From: Candidatus Pacearchaeota archaeon
GTDB lineage: Archaea; Nanobdellota; Nanobdellia; Pacearchaeales; GW2011-AR1
Length of the DNA: 25,601 nucleotides
Reading direction: 5' to 3'
NCBI GenBank assembly: GCA_016784085.1
Contig: JADHVH010000006.1
Location: 1-25,601 of the forward strand
This document shows positions 1-7,452 of this stretch, piece by piece; positions within the stretch are counted from its first letter, which is position 1; every line of letters begins with the position of its first letter. Made by a program: the position numbers and the translations under genes. Under the pieces are notes generated by a model, which saw only the letters and a list, made by a program, of their open reading frames with translations, was not told the origin of the DNA and did not search any database.

Positions 1-2
1 GA

Positions 3-218
3 AAAAAGAAAGGAAAAACTTTCAAGATTAGAGAATGTCCTAAATGTAATTCAGATGAAGTTGGACTTGTATTAAGTAATAGCGATTCTGAAACAGGTGG
101 TGGAAAAGACTGGGAATGTAGGAAATGTAAATGGAAAGGTCAGGATGTAAATAAAAAAGAATTAACAGAAGAAGAATTTATGAAATATTTAGATGAAAAA
201 GGAGAGGAAGTAGCATAA
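3..218 (+). CDS. Zinc-ribbon protein, 3' part only
   Basis: The open frame enters from the left edge and stops at the TAA at 216-218, so only the last 71 codons are visible. It has two zinc-knuckle pairs, CPKC (visible residues 12-15) and CRKC (about residue 38-41) followed by KWKG, spaced as in a single treble-clef or ribbon zinc site. The C-terminal 25 residues are acidic and lysine-rich and look helical. Zinc ribbons of this size in archaea are often nucleic-acid or RNA-polymerase-associated, but no specific family is recognised. It heads a run of very short genes leading into gyrA. The true start lies outside the window. Confidence 0.7.
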   Translation, partial: KKKGKTFKIRECPKCNSDEVGLVLSNSDSETGGGKDWECRKCKWKGQDVNKKELTEEEFMKYLDEKGEEVA

Positions 219-252
219 TAATCTTTTAAAAAAAGATAGACAAAAAAATCAA

Positions 253-489
253 ATGGAAGAAAATTTTGAAAATGAAAATTTTGAAACAGAAGAAACTGAA
301 GATAAAGAAGTTGAAATGATGGAATTTAGTTTAAATTCAGATGAAATTGATGATCTTATTGTTAAATTAGTAACTTTGAAACAAACAAGGGAATCATTTA
401 ATTTTGAAGTTGATGATGAAAACGAATTTACTGTAAGTTATGAAGATGATAATGAAGATTCAGAAGAAGGAGAAGAAGAAAATGAGTGA
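253..489 (+). CDS. Small highly acidic protein
   Basis: A 78-residue protein made largely of Glu, Asp and Asn, with an acidic N-terminus (residues 1-22), a short hydrophobic segment around residues 30-42 (IDDLIVKLVTL) that could form one helix, and a very acidic tail after residue 52. No known domain is recognised. Its TGA stop overlaps the ATG of the next small gene at 482, which implies translational coupling and supports its being a real gene rather than chance low-complexity sequence. A 7-bp AT hairpin (221-237) lies between it and the preceding zinc-ribbon gene. Function unknown. Confidence 0.6.
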   Translation: MEENFENENFETEETEDKEVEMMEFSLNSDEIDDLIVKLVTLKQTRESFNFEVDDENEFTVSYEDDNEDSEEGEEENE

Positions 490-646
490 ATTAGGACAGA
501 TTACTTTAGATCTAAGTTCTGTTTGCCCATCTTGTCATGAAGGGAATCCTGTAGAGGATAATATTGTAGATAGTGGTACTGATTTTGTTTTCTATAGATA
601 TGTTTGTAGTAATAAAGAAAAATGTAATCATGAAGGAAATTCTTGA
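482..646 (+). CDS. 54-aa zinc-ribbon protein
   Basis: A 54-residue protein starting MSELGQITLD. It carries two cysteine pairs, CPSC (residues 15-18) and CSNKEKC (about 43-49), a plausible single zinc-binding ribbon. The frame is also open upstream to an ATG at 440, but that would add a lysine-rich stretch read out of frame through the acidic gene; the 482 start gives the usual four-way overlap with the preceding stop, has GGAG about 10 nt upstream, and is preferred. It is flanked by tiny genes on the same strand, probably one transcript with gyrA. No exact family is recognised. Confidence 0.6.
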   Translation: MSELGQITLDLSSVCPSCHEGNPVEDNIVDSGTDFVFYRYVCSNKEKCNHEGNS

Positions 647-790
647 ATGATGAGGTTTGGAGGGGGTCACGGAAAAGCAATATTAGAATGGAATGGAGAG
701 AAAAATTATACAGATAAACAAATGTTAGAAGCTGATAGAAATTATTTTGATAATTTAAATAAAGAAATAGAGGTATTATTAAGCGCTTAA
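647..790 (+). CDS. 47-aa hypothetical protein
   Basis: An ATG directly abuts the TGA of the zinc-ribbon gene (TGAATG at 644-649) and opens a 47-codon frame ending in TAA at 788-790, two bases before the gyrA ATG. The product begins MMRFGGGHGKA, has a central basic and aromatic stretch and a short amphipathic helix at its end. No family is recognised. Position is the main evidence: stop-start junctions on both sides in a same-strand run. A second ATG at 650 is an equally possible start. It could be non-coding spacer. Confidence 0.45.
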   Translation: MMRFGGGHGKAILEWNGEKNYTDKQMLEADRNYFDNLNKEIEVLLSA

Positions 791-792
791 AA

Positions 793-3228
793 ATGACTGC
801 AGCAAATGTTAAGCTACCTGAAGAAGAGAAAGGTATGGTAAACACAGAAGTTTCTGGAGAAATGAAAAAATCATATTTAGATTATGCTATGAGTGTTATT
901 GTTTCTAGAGCTTTACCTTCTATTGAAGATGGATTAAAACCTGTTCAACGTAGAATTTTATATGCTATGAACCAAATGGGCCTTAAGCCAAATACTCAGA
1001 CAAAGAAAAGTGCTAGAATTGTAGGGGAAGTTATGGGTAAATATCATCCTCATGGAGATTCTGCAATTTACGAGGCTATGGTTAGAATGGCTCAAGATTT
1101 TTCCTTAAGATATCCTTTAGTTTATGGTCAAGGAAATTTTGGTTCTATTGATGGAGATCGTGCAGCTGCTATGCGTTATAGTGAGGCTAAACTGATGTCA
1201 ATTACTGCAGAATTACTTCAAGATATTGATAAAGATACTGTAAAATTTATTCCTAATTATGATGGTTCTGTAAAAGAACCTCAATTATTAACAGGTAAGT
1301 TTCCTAATCTTGTTTTAAATGGAGCTACAGGTATTGCTGTAGGTATGGCAACAAATATTCCTCCCCATAATTTAACAGAAATTTGTGATGCAATTATTGC
1401 TTATATTAAGAAACCTAAAATAACTATTGAAGAACTTACAGAGATTGTTACTGGACCTGATTTTCCAACTGGTGGAAGTGTTACAGGAGATATGGTTGAT
1501 CTTTATAAAACAGGTAGAGGAAAATTAATAATGAGGGGTAAAACATCTATTGAACAGCTTAAGAAAAAGCAAGCTATTATTATTACTGAAATCCCATATA
1601 TGCTTAATAAAACAACTTTAATTACTCAAATTGCAGATCTTGTACAAAAGAAAAAAATTAGAAATATTTCTGATTTAAGAGATGAATCTTCTAAAGGTAA
1701 AATGAGAATTGTTTTAGAATTAAAAAAAGATTCTGATCCAAAATTTGTTATTAATTCTTTGTATAAATATACTAGATTACAGGATGCTTTCAATGTTAAT
1801 TTTTTAGCTCTTGTTGAAGGCCAACCTAAGATTTTAGCTCTAACAGATGTTTTAGAACAATATGTGAAATATAGAAAAAAAATTATTACTAATAGATCTA
1901 AATATGAACTTAAGAAAGCTCAAGAAAGATTAGAAATTGTAGAAGGATTATTAATTGCTTTGAAAAGTATAGATAAAATTATTGCAATGATTAAAAAATC
2001 TAAAAATGCAACAGAAGCTTTAGAAAATTTAGTTAAGAATTTTAAACTAACTCATAGGCAAGCTCAAGCTGTTTTAGATACAAAACTTCAACAATTAACT
2101 TCTCTTGAACAAGATAAACTAAAGAAGGAACAAAATAGTTTAAAAGAATTAATAAAAGAATTAGAAAAGATTTTAGGAAATATTCAAGAAGTATTAAAAA
2201 TAATTTCTAAAGAAGTTAAAGAAATGAAGACTAAATATGGTGATGCTCGTAAAACAAATGTTCTAAAAAGAGTTTCTGAAATTGTTGAAAAAGATCTTGT
2301 TCAGAAAAAAGAAGTTGTAATTTCCATAACAGATAAAGGATATTGTAAAAGAATAGATATTCAGAGTTATAAAGAACAAAAAAGAGGAGGAAGAGGTGTT
2401 AAAGGAAGTAATTTAACTACAGGAGATTTTGTAAATCAATTAATTACTTGTTCTACTCATGATTATTTATTGTTCTTCACAACACGTGGAAGAATTTTGT
2501 GGTTAAAGGCCTATGATATTCCTTCTGCAGAACGTTATAGTAAAGGTAAGGCAATTATTAATTTATTAAATCTAAAAGATGAACAGGTAACCAATGTTAT
2601 TTCTTTAAATAATTTTGAAGATAGTTTATTTATGGCTACAAAGAAAGGAATAGTCAAAAGAATTTCTTTAAAACATTTTTCAAAACCAAGAGCTTCAGGA
2701 GTTAAGGCAATTAATTTACCCACAGATAATTCAGATAATTTAATTGGAGTTAAGTTGATTAAAAAAGATCAAGAAGTTTTAATTGCAACTAAAAAAGGAA
2801 AAGCAATTAGATTTGGGGCAGGAGATGTTAGAGAAATGGGTCGTGCTAGTTATGGAGTCACAGGAATTAAAATGGATAAAGGAGATGAAGTTGTAAGTCT
2901 TGAAATTTTAGATACAGAAGCTATTGTAACTATTTCTGAAAAAGGTTATGGAAAAAGATCTTCTATTAAAGACTATAGGAAGACTTCTAGAGCTGGAAAA
3001 GGAGTTATTAATATGAAGGTTACTGAAAAAACAGGAAATGTAATTACAACTGTTTCAGTTAATGAAGAAGATAATATAATTATTACAACAGCTAAAGGAA
3101 TTGTCATAAGAACTTCTCTAAAGAATATTAGAATTATGGGTCGAGCTGCTCAAGGTGTTAAAATAGTTAAACTTCAACAAGGAGATTCTGTTACAGATTT
3201 AATTAAAGTTGAAGAAGATTCAGATTAA
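793..3228 (+). CDS. gyrA: DNA gyrase subunit A
   Basis: Catalytic breakage-reunion subunit of type IIA topoisomerase; with GyrB it introduces negative supercoils using ATP. The 811-residue length is close to bacterial GyrA. The N-terminal domain holds the quinolone-binding segment with Ser90 and Glu94 (in HPHGDSAIYE) and the active-site Tyr129 in AAAMRYSEA. A long helical coiled-coil arm spans about residues 360-480. The C-terminal DNA-wrapping domain has the GyrA box QKRGGRG at residues 529-535, which separates gyrase from ParC and predicts supercoiling activity, followed by repeated beta-pinwheel blades (R-[AS]-[AS]-x-G-V/K). The long acidic tail of the E. coli protein is reduced to a few residues. 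gyrB is not in the window. Gyrase in archaea is known to derive from bacterial transfer. Confidence 0.97.
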   Translation: MTAANVKLPEEEKGMVNTEVSGEMKKSYLDYAMSVIVSRALPSIEDGLKPVQRRILYAMNQMGLKPNTQTKKSARIVGEVMGKYHPHGDSAIYEAMVRMAQDFSLRYPLVYGQGNFGSIDGDRAAAMRYSEAKLMSITAELLQDIDKDTVKFIPNYDGSVKEPQLLTGKFPNLVLNGATGIAVGMATNIPPHNLTEICDAIIAYIKKPKITIEELTEIVTGPDFPTGGSVTGDMVDLYKTGRGKLIMRGKTSIEQLKKKQAIIITEIPYMLNKTTLITQIADLVQKKKIRNISDLRDESSKGKMRIVLELKKDSDPKFVINSLYKYTRLQDAFNVNFLALVEGQPKILALTDVLEQYVKYRKKIITNRSKYELKKAQERLEIVEGLLIALKSIDKIIAMIKKSKNATEALENLVKNFKLTHRQAQAVLDTKLQQLTSLEQDKLKKEQNSLKELIKELEKILGNIQEVLKIISKEVKEMKTKYGDARKTNVLKRVSEIVEKDLVQKKEVVISITDKGYCKRIDIQSYKEQKRGGRGVKGSNLTTGDFVNQLITCSTHDYLLFFTTRGRILWLKAYDIPSAERYSKGKAIINLLNLKDEQVTNVISLNNFEDSLFMATKKGIVKRISLKHFSKPRASGVKAINLPTDNSDNLIGVKLIKKDQEVLIATKKGKAIRFGAGDVREMGRASYGVTGIKMDKGDEVVSLEILDTEAIVTISEKGYGKRSSIKDYRKTSRAGKGVINMKVTEKTGNVITTVSVNEEDNIIITTAKGIVIRTSLKNIRIMGRAAQGVKIVKLQQGDSVTDLIKVEEDSD

Positions 3229-3446
3229 TTTTTATCTAAATTAATTTTACCATATGATGAATGAGTATCAAAATAGTTCCAATTAATTTTAAAAAATAAT
3301 AATATCATTAGTGCAAATAATCCAAATAAAATCCATCCCTTTAGATACATTTTTCTCATAAAAAATTCTAAAGAAGTTACAAATATTATTAGGCCTGCTG
3401 TGATTGTAAATATATTTGGAAATAAATTGCCTTTTAAAATACTCAT
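3225..3446 (-). CDS. Small two-helix membrane protein
   Basis: A 73-residue protein with two hydrophobic segments, about residues 11-29 and 37-52, separated by a short basic loop (MRKMYLKG), so both ends probably face the same side. No family is recognised. It begins 18 nt after the 3' end of tRNA-Trp on the same strand, with no room for a promoter, so it probably shares the tRNA transcript. Its stop overlaps the end of gyrA by four bases, tail to tail. Short length and lack of homology evidence keep confidence moderate. Confidence 0.5.
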   Translation of the reverse strand: MSILKGNLFPNIFTITAGLIIFVTSLEFFMRKMYLKGWILFGLFALMILLFFKINWNYFDTHSSYGKINLDKN

Positions 3447-3464
3447 TTTTATCTTTTTTGAAAA

Positions 3465-3537
3465 TGGGCCTGGAGAGAATCGAACTCCCGTCGTCCGGGT
3501 TGGAGCCGGATATAATAAGCCATTATACGACAGACCC
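3465..3537 (-). tRNA. tRNA-Trp (anticodon CCA)
   Basis: Read on the minus strand this folds as a 73-nt tRNA: acceptor stem GGGTCTG with CAGGCCC (one G-U), short D stem with GG in the loop, anticodon stem TCCGG/CCGGA enclosing loop CTCCAAC (anticodon CCA), and T arm GGGAG/CTCTC around TTCGATT. The discriminator is A and no 3' CCA is encoded. There is no intron, although archaeal tRNA-Trp genes often have one. It lies 28 nt after the racemase remnant and 18 nt before a small membrane-protein gene. Confidence 0.95.
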
Positions 3538-3565
3538 TTATTGATATATAAGAAATATTTGTTTT

Positions 3566-4235
3566 TTAATTGTTTCTCATTTTATTTTTTATTGATTTAA
3601 TTAATATTTTTTGAGTGTCCAATATATGGCTATCTTTTTCAATTAAATTTGCTAGATCTGTGCATGCAAGCAATATTTTTTCAGCACCTTGATTTCTCAT
3701 TTTCATTATTATCTTTTTTAGATATTCCTTATCTTTATTTGAACTTTTTTGAGCGATTATTTTTATAATTATTTTAGATATAATTTTCTGTTCATTTTCA
3801 TTAGGGTAGATTATTTTTGTTTTAGAAATTAATTTATTATATAATTTTGAGTTTTTTGTTTTAGAGGTAGATAATATTCCAATTTTTCTATATTTTTTTA
3901 ATTTTATTTCTTTTGCAGTTTCTTCTGTAAGATCTAAAATTTCTAATTTTGTTTGGTTTCTTAAATAAGGAAGTAAATTATGGAGAGTATTACATGGAAG
4001 CACAATAAAATCTGAATTAGCTTTTTCTAATTGTCTTATTGATTTTATTAAATAGGGATTCATTAAAGAGCAATTTTTTGATTTAGAAATGATGTTTTTT
4101 TCTATAATTTTGGGAAAAGAAACATTAGAAATTAAAATGCCAGGGATACTCCTGGGAGCTTTGCATAGCTATATCTAGGTAGATCTTTGCTGTTGTTTCT
4201 GGACCTAAGCCCCCTAAAATTCCTGGAATTTTCAT
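3566..4235 (-). pseudogene. Aspartate/glutamate racemase family, frameshifted
   Basis: The gene begins at the ATG at 4235 with a typical racemase start (MKIPGILGGLGPETTAKIY) but hits a stop after about 36 codons. The neighbouring frame continues the protein without a break as ...PGILISNVSFPKIIE... and runs to the TAA at 3566. Dropping one base from the three-base C run (plus-strand GGG at 4143-4145) restores an uninterrupted protein of about 221 residues, normal for the family. Both predicted catalytic cysteines are in the second part: LPCNTLH and LACTDL. Known members interconvert L- and D-aspartate or glutamate, or act on related substrates. Its own TATA box lies 25 nt upstream. It is either a recent pseudogene, a sequencing or assembly error, or programmed frameshifting; the 165-residue ORF alone (from 4063) would lack the N-terminal substrate-binding loop. 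Confidence 0.8.
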
Positions 4236-4255
4236 ATTAAAATAAATAAATTAGT

Positions 4256-4264
4256 GTTTTTAAG
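4256..4264 (-). promoter_or_regulatory. TATA box of racemase gene
   Basis: CTTAAAAAC on the minus strand, centred 25 nt before the ATG at 4235, the spacing expected for a leaderless archaeal transcript. It suggests the racemase gene can be transcribed separately from the operon upstream. Confidence 0.5.
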
Positions 4265-4272
4265 CTTTGTTT

Positions 4273-4956
4273 TTAGCCTATTCTTTTAATAGCTTCAATT
4301 TCATCACTGGAAATAGCACAACCTTTGAACTTCATAGCATATAAAAGTGCATCAAGAACTTGGCCATTTTTTAAATTTACTAGGCCTTTTTTGTAAGCTA
4401 CATAGGCTAATTCTGTAGATCTAATAAATTTGATATTTTGAAATATTTTTTGTTTTTCTTCATTAAAAGTTAGTTTAGTGTGTAGTTTTTGTTCTAGAAA
4501 TTTTTTGAGACTTTGAGGCCCTTCTACAATTGATCTGGTGGTTCTTTCATCAATTGCAATTACATTTTTTATCCCCTTTTCACTCAATATATTACTTAAT
4601 GCTAGACAGGAAGCTTCTCCTATTTCAATTAAATGAATTCCTCCTTTTTGGCCAGAATAAACATTATTTGCAATATCTAAATATTCTTGAGTTTTTCTTC
4701 TTAATTCTTTTGAGTTAACACTATTTTTAGAAGCTAATTCCAATATTCCTTCCTCTAAAAGTTGTTTTAATTTTAAAGCTTCTAATTCAAATCGTTTTAT
4801 TTTAAGAGGTTTATCAATTATTTCCATTTTAACTTCTTCAGGAATTAGAAATTTTCCTTTAAAGATTGATTTTAATTTTACAATAAGATCTAACATCCCA
4901 TTCATACTAAAACTAATCAAAGTTCCAGAATCAAATATTATTGCTTTTTCAGTCAT
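4273..4956 (-). CDS. PIN-like domain protein
   Basis: A 227-residue protein with the layout of a PIN-fold nuclease: Asp9 in the first strand (IIFDSGTLI), Glu45 after the second strand (IPEEVKMEII), Glu114 in GEASCLAL and Asp136 in AIDER. These four acidic residues are where PIN nucleases bind their metal. It is longer than VapC-type toxins (about 130 residues), with a helical insert at about 50-105 and a C-terminal part (160-227) that is lysine-rich. PIN proteins cut RNA, but no substrate can be read here. Its ATG overlaps the stop of the methyltransferase by four bases, so it is the third gene of a three-gene operon. It could instead be a non-catalytic PIN-like protein. Confidence 0.65.
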   Translation of the reverse strand: MTEKAIIFDSGTLISFSMNGMLDLIVKLKSIFKGKFLIPEEVKMEIIDKPLKIKRFELEALKLKQLLEEGILELASKNSVNSKELRRKTQEYLDIANNVYSGQKGGIHLIEIGEASCLALSNILSEKGIKNVIAIDERTTRSIVEGPQSLKKFLEQKLHTKLTFNEEKQKIFQNIKFIRSTELAYVAYKKGLVNLKNGQVLDALLYAMKFKGCAISSDEIEAIKRIG

Positions 4957-5693
4957 TTTATTTTCCTCGCTTTTATCAATAGAAATGTTGGCCTTTGATT
5001 AGAAAGAGAATATAATTTCTTATTGAATTTTTCTGCTTTTTTTGGAGCTGTTGGTTCTAATAATTTTTCTACAATAAATCCATTTTTATTCAAAGCATCA
5101 AATATCATTTCAAAAGTATGGTGATATGCTATCATTTTTTTCATTTTTGGCCCAAGATCCCAATAATATTTTTGGTTATGAAAATAATTTTTAAATACTC
5201 TTATTTTTTTCCCAGAGATATTTTCTCTATGAACTACATCATAAACAGGATGATGCATAGAAAAAACAAACAATCCATTTTTCTTTAAAATTCTTGAGAC
5301 TTCTTTAAAAAGAGAATTTAAATTTTGAAGATAATGGACCATTAAACTGCTATTTATTACATGAAATTGAGATTTTTTAAAGGAGGTTTTTCTAGAATCT
5401 CCAATATAAAAATTTATTTCTGGATTTTCTTTTTTTGCAATTTGAATTAAATTTGGAGATAAATCTGAACCTATAATTTCTTTTGCTCCTAAAGAGAAAA
5501 TCTTTTTTGTAAAAAACCCTGTTCCGCAGCCCAAATCTAAAACTATTTTTCCTTTAATTTCATTTTTTAATAATTTTAACATAGCTGGTTTTTCAATAAA
5601 CCTATGGTGAGTATTTTTTTTACTTGTCACATAATCATGATAATGTTCTGAAAATTTATCATATATTTCTCTGGTATGTTTAATATCAGTCAT
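4953..5693 (-). CDS. Class I SAM-dependent methyltransferase
   Basis: A 246-residue methyltransferase. Motif I is VLDLGCGTGF (residues 51-60), the next strand ends in the acidic SAM-binding Asp77 (IIGSDLSPN), and motif IV/post-motif region is INSSLMVHYL followed by an EVSRILKKNGLFVFSMHHP segment typical of the UbiE/Methyltransf_11 group. That group methylates small molecules, lipids or proteins and the substrate cannot be inferred from sequence. It overlaps both neighbours by four bases (ATGA), so expression is tightly coupled to the helical protein upstream and the PIN-like protein downstream. Full length, no missing motifs. Confidence 0.88.
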   Translation of the reverse strand: MTDIKHTREIYDKFSEHYHDYVTSKKNTHHRFIEKPAMLKLLKNEIKGKIVLDLGCGTGFFTKKIFSLGAKEIIGSDLSPNLIQIAKKENPEINFYIGDSRKTSFKKSQFHVINSSLMVHYLQNLNSLFKEVSRILKKNGLFVFSMHHPVYDVVHRENISGKKIRVFKNYFHNQKYYWDLGPKMKKMIAYHHTFEMIFDALNKNGFIVEKLLEPTAPKKAEKFNKKLYSLSNQRPTFLLIKARKIK

Positions 5694-6250
5694 GTAAACA
5701 TCTCCATAGCTAAATTTATTCTTGATTTAATATCTAGAGTTTGTGTTTGAGAAGAGGTTGTCATTTCTTTTTGGCCAGTATAACTTGCAAGTTCAAATAA
5801 ACTAACTCCTAAAAGTTTTGCTGTCTTTTCCATAGATAGGCCATGGTCATATATTTTAGAGGCTTTGTTTAAACTAGCTTTTCTAAAAACATCTTGAATA
5901 TATTGCTTTATTTTTCCTGAAACTTTATTTATAGCATTTCTCATATTTTCTAAATTTTTATTTAGAGAATTATCATCTTTTTTTTCTAAAGCATTTATTA
6001 CATTGTTTAATCCAGTAATATATATTTTATAGAAATTATTCCATCCAGATAGATTTTTATAACCTGGTCTTCCAATAACTTTACTTAAAGAATATATTAA
6101 AACAGCAACAGTGATATTATCTGGATCTTGAGTTAATGAAGCAGTGTTTATTGTTTGATCACTTAAATGTTTTATTTTAATTGCATCACCTGTTTCAATT
6201 GCTTTTTTTGTTTCTTGAAATATTCTAAGAACATTCTCTTTTTCTTGCAT
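5690..6250 (-). CDS. Helical protein with possible C-terminal HTH
   Basis: A 186-residue, apparently all-helical protein. The first 120 residues are amphipathic helices. Around residues 133-157 the stretch YDHGLSMEKTAKLLGVSLFE resembles a helix-turn-helix of the MerR/XRE sort (SMEKTAKLLGVS). I do not recognise a named family. It is first in an operon with a methyltransferase and a PIN-like protein, and its ATG at 6250 has a TATA-like TTTATTAA centred about 26 nt upstream, so it is probably translated from a leaderless mRNA. It may be the regulatory or adaptor member of the operon; that is inference from position. Confidence 0.6.
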   Translation of the reverse strand: MQEKENVLRIFQETKKAIETGDAIKIKHLSDQTINTASLTQDPDNITVAVLIYSLSKVIGRPGYKNLSGWNNFYKIYITGLNNVINALEKKDDNSLNKNLENMRNAINKVSGKIKQYIQDVFRKASLNKASKIYDHGLSMEKTAKLLGVSLFELASYTGQKEMTTSSQTQTLDIKSRINLAMEMFT

Positions 6251-6270
6251 ATTTATATTTAGAAACTTTG

Positions 6271-6280
6271 ATTAATAAAT
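6271..6280 (-). promoter_or_regulatory. TATA-like element of the 6250-4273 operon
   Basis: ATTTATTAAT on the minus strand, centred about 26 nt before the operon's first ATG. It sits back to back with the plus-strand TATA box at 6302-6310. Confidence 0.4.
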
Positions 6281-6301
6281 GTTAAGTTTAATGCAATAAT
6301 T

Positions 6302-6310
6302 TTTATAAAT
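6302..6310 (+). promoter_or_regulatory. TATA box of gene at 6331
   Basis: TTTATAAAT centred about 25 nt before the ATG at 6331; transcription would start at or within a few bases of the start codon. Confidence 0.55.
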
Positions 6311-6330
6311 GTTCTTTTTCTTAAATTTTT

Positions 6331-6690
6331 ATGGGGTTTACAGATTATGTTAGAAGATTTTTTCCAGAAAAAGAAAAAATTTCCTTATTTTTATTAAGAG
6401 AAAAATTATCTACCTTACCAGAAGAGACTAGATTTAATATAAATATAATAAAGACAGAAGGACCTAGAGAAAATGAAAAAGGGATCGGAGTTAAAAATTT
6501 ATTATTTAAATTAGATACTTTTTGTTTGAGCAATGATAATTTAGAAATTTTTTCTAAAACTTATATTGGAAATAGGCAAATTTTTAGTATTGATAAAAGT
6601 TATACCCCTCCTACAGATTGGGATGGAAAACCTGTTTGGACCAGTGTTTTTAAACTACATGATTTTTTTGATATAAGTTATTCTTTATAA
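6331..6690 (+). CDS. Hypothetical protein, 119 aa
   Basis: A soluble 119-residue protein starting MGFTDYVRRFFPEKEK. It shows alternating helix and strand character, with an aromatic-rich end containing YTPPTDWDGKPVW. No domain or motif is recognised and there are no membrane segments. A good archaeal TATA box 25 nt before the ATG supports the start. It is followed after 36 nt by a PIN nuclease gene that has its own TATA box, so the two need not be one operon. Function unknown. Confidence 0.6.
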   Translation: MGFTDYVRRFFPEKEKISLFLLREKLSTLPEETRFNINIIKTEGPRENEKGIGVKNLLFKLDTFCLSNDNLEIFSKTYIGNRQIFSIDKSYTPPTDWDGKPVWTSVFKLHDFFDISYSL

Positions 6691-6695
6691 GGCAA

Positions 6696-6705
6696 TATAT
6701 TTAAA
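6696..6705 (+). promoter_or_regulatory. TATA box of gene at 6727
   Basis: TATATTTAAA centred 26 nt before the ATG at 6727, implying a leaderless transcript separate from the preceding gene. Confidence 0.55.
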
Positions 6706-6726
6706 GATTAAGATTTTTAACATAAT

Positions 6727-7095
6727 ATGAAGAAAGCAATTTTAGATACAAGCTTTATTTTAACCTGTGTAAAACAAAAAATAGATTTTTTTGAAGAATT
6801 TATTTTAATGGGAATTCAAGTTCTTATTCCAGATCAAGTTATTAAAGAAATTCAAGGTATTGCAAATGGAAATCCCTCCAGAAAAAGTGAAGATGCAAGA
6901 TTAACTTTAGAAATTTTAGATAAAAATAAATTTAAAAAATTTGATCTAAGATTAAAAAATGTTGATAAAGGAATTATTAATTTTGCAGATAAAAATTCAG
7001 AGATTTATGTAGCCACATTAGATAGGGAAATTAAAAATAAATCAAATAATTCTAAGATAGTGATTAGAGAGAAAAAGAGATTAGAAATTATTTAG
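6727..7095 (+). CDS. PIN domain ribonuclease-like protein (Fcf1/VapC9-like)
   Basis: A compact 122-residue PIN domain that makes up nearly the whole protein. Acidic residues fall at the expected positions: Asp7 in AILDTSFIL, Glu41 in QVIKEIQG, Asp80 in NVDKGIINFA and Asp99 in VATLDREIK. The V-A-T-x-D-R/x-E-I-K pattern is like the archaeal single-domain PIN proteins related to Fcf1/Utp24 and the VapC9 group, which process rRNA or act as toxins. No antitoxin-like gene is adjacent, so a housekeeping RNA-processing role is more likely. Its end overlaps the convergent orphan gene by eight bases. Confidence 0.8.
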   Translation: MKKAILDTSFILTCVKQKIDFFEEFILMGIQVLIPDQVIKEIQGIANGNPSRKSEDARLTLEILDKNKFKKFDLRLKNVDKGIINFADKNSEIYVATLDREIKNKSNNSKIVIREKKRLEII

Positions 7096-7363
7096 AGATC
7101 ATTGGTTGAACATATGTTTCTGAAAGACTTAAATGAATAGCTGTTACTATTTTTTCAGAGTTTTGAAATTCTAGTATTGGTAGTGAAATATCTACCCTTC
7201 CTTCTATTGAACCTTTTTTGTAAACAATTGCCTTTCCTTTTTTAAAAGGATATGGGAGTGTAGTTCCATTTGAATTTAGAACTCCTATTTTTTCTCCATT
7301 ATGAATTCCTTCTTTTTTAATTTTATTTAGATATTGTACCACTAAACTATAATTTGTTTCCAT
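7088..7363 (-). CDS. Hypothetical protein, 91 aa
   Basis: A 91-residue protein with a predicted beta-rich body (NGEKIGVLNSNGTTLPYP, then AIVYKKGSIEGRVDISLPILEF) after an N-terminal helix. No known motif is seen. A minus-strand TATA-like TTTTAAAC centred 25 nt before the ATG supports the start and shares a divergent promoter region with rpo7. The tail overlaps the PIN gene in convergent orientation by eight bases. Confidence 0.55.
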   Translation of the reverse strand: METNYSLVVQYLNKIKKEGIHNGEKIGVLNSNGTTLPYPFKKGKAIVYKKGSIEGRVDISLPILEFQNSEKIVTAIHLSLSETYVQPMISK

Positions 7364-7384
7364 AATAATATTTCAAATTTTTAG

Positions 7385-7392
7385 TTTAAAAT
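7385..7392 (-). promoter_or_regulatory. TATA box of gene at 7363
   Basis: TTTTAAAC on the minus strand, centred 25 nt before the ATG; one half of a divergent promoter with the rpo7 operon. Confidence 0.45.
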
Positions 7393-7415
7393 CTTTTCTA
7401 TGCCCCATGACAACC

Positions 7416-7424
7416 TTTTTAAAG
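7416..7424 (+). promoter_or_regulatory. TATA box of the rpo7 operon
   Basis: TTTTTAAAG centred 33 nt before the rpo7 ATG, leaving a leader of only a few bases. Confidence 0.5.
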
Positions 7425-7452
7425 CAAATCTTACTATTTTCTTCAGATTAAA

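Noticed and set aside
501..845. Minus-strand 114-codon frame opposite the zinc-ribbon genes and the start of gyrA
   Set aside because: Hydrophobic, low-complexity antisense of coding sequence; overlaps gyrA start and has no promoter.
3400..3600. Plus-strand ORF of 66 codons across tRNA-Trp
   Set aside because: It is the reverse of the tRNA plus flanks; the ENRTPVV stretch is a common artefact of tRNA complement.
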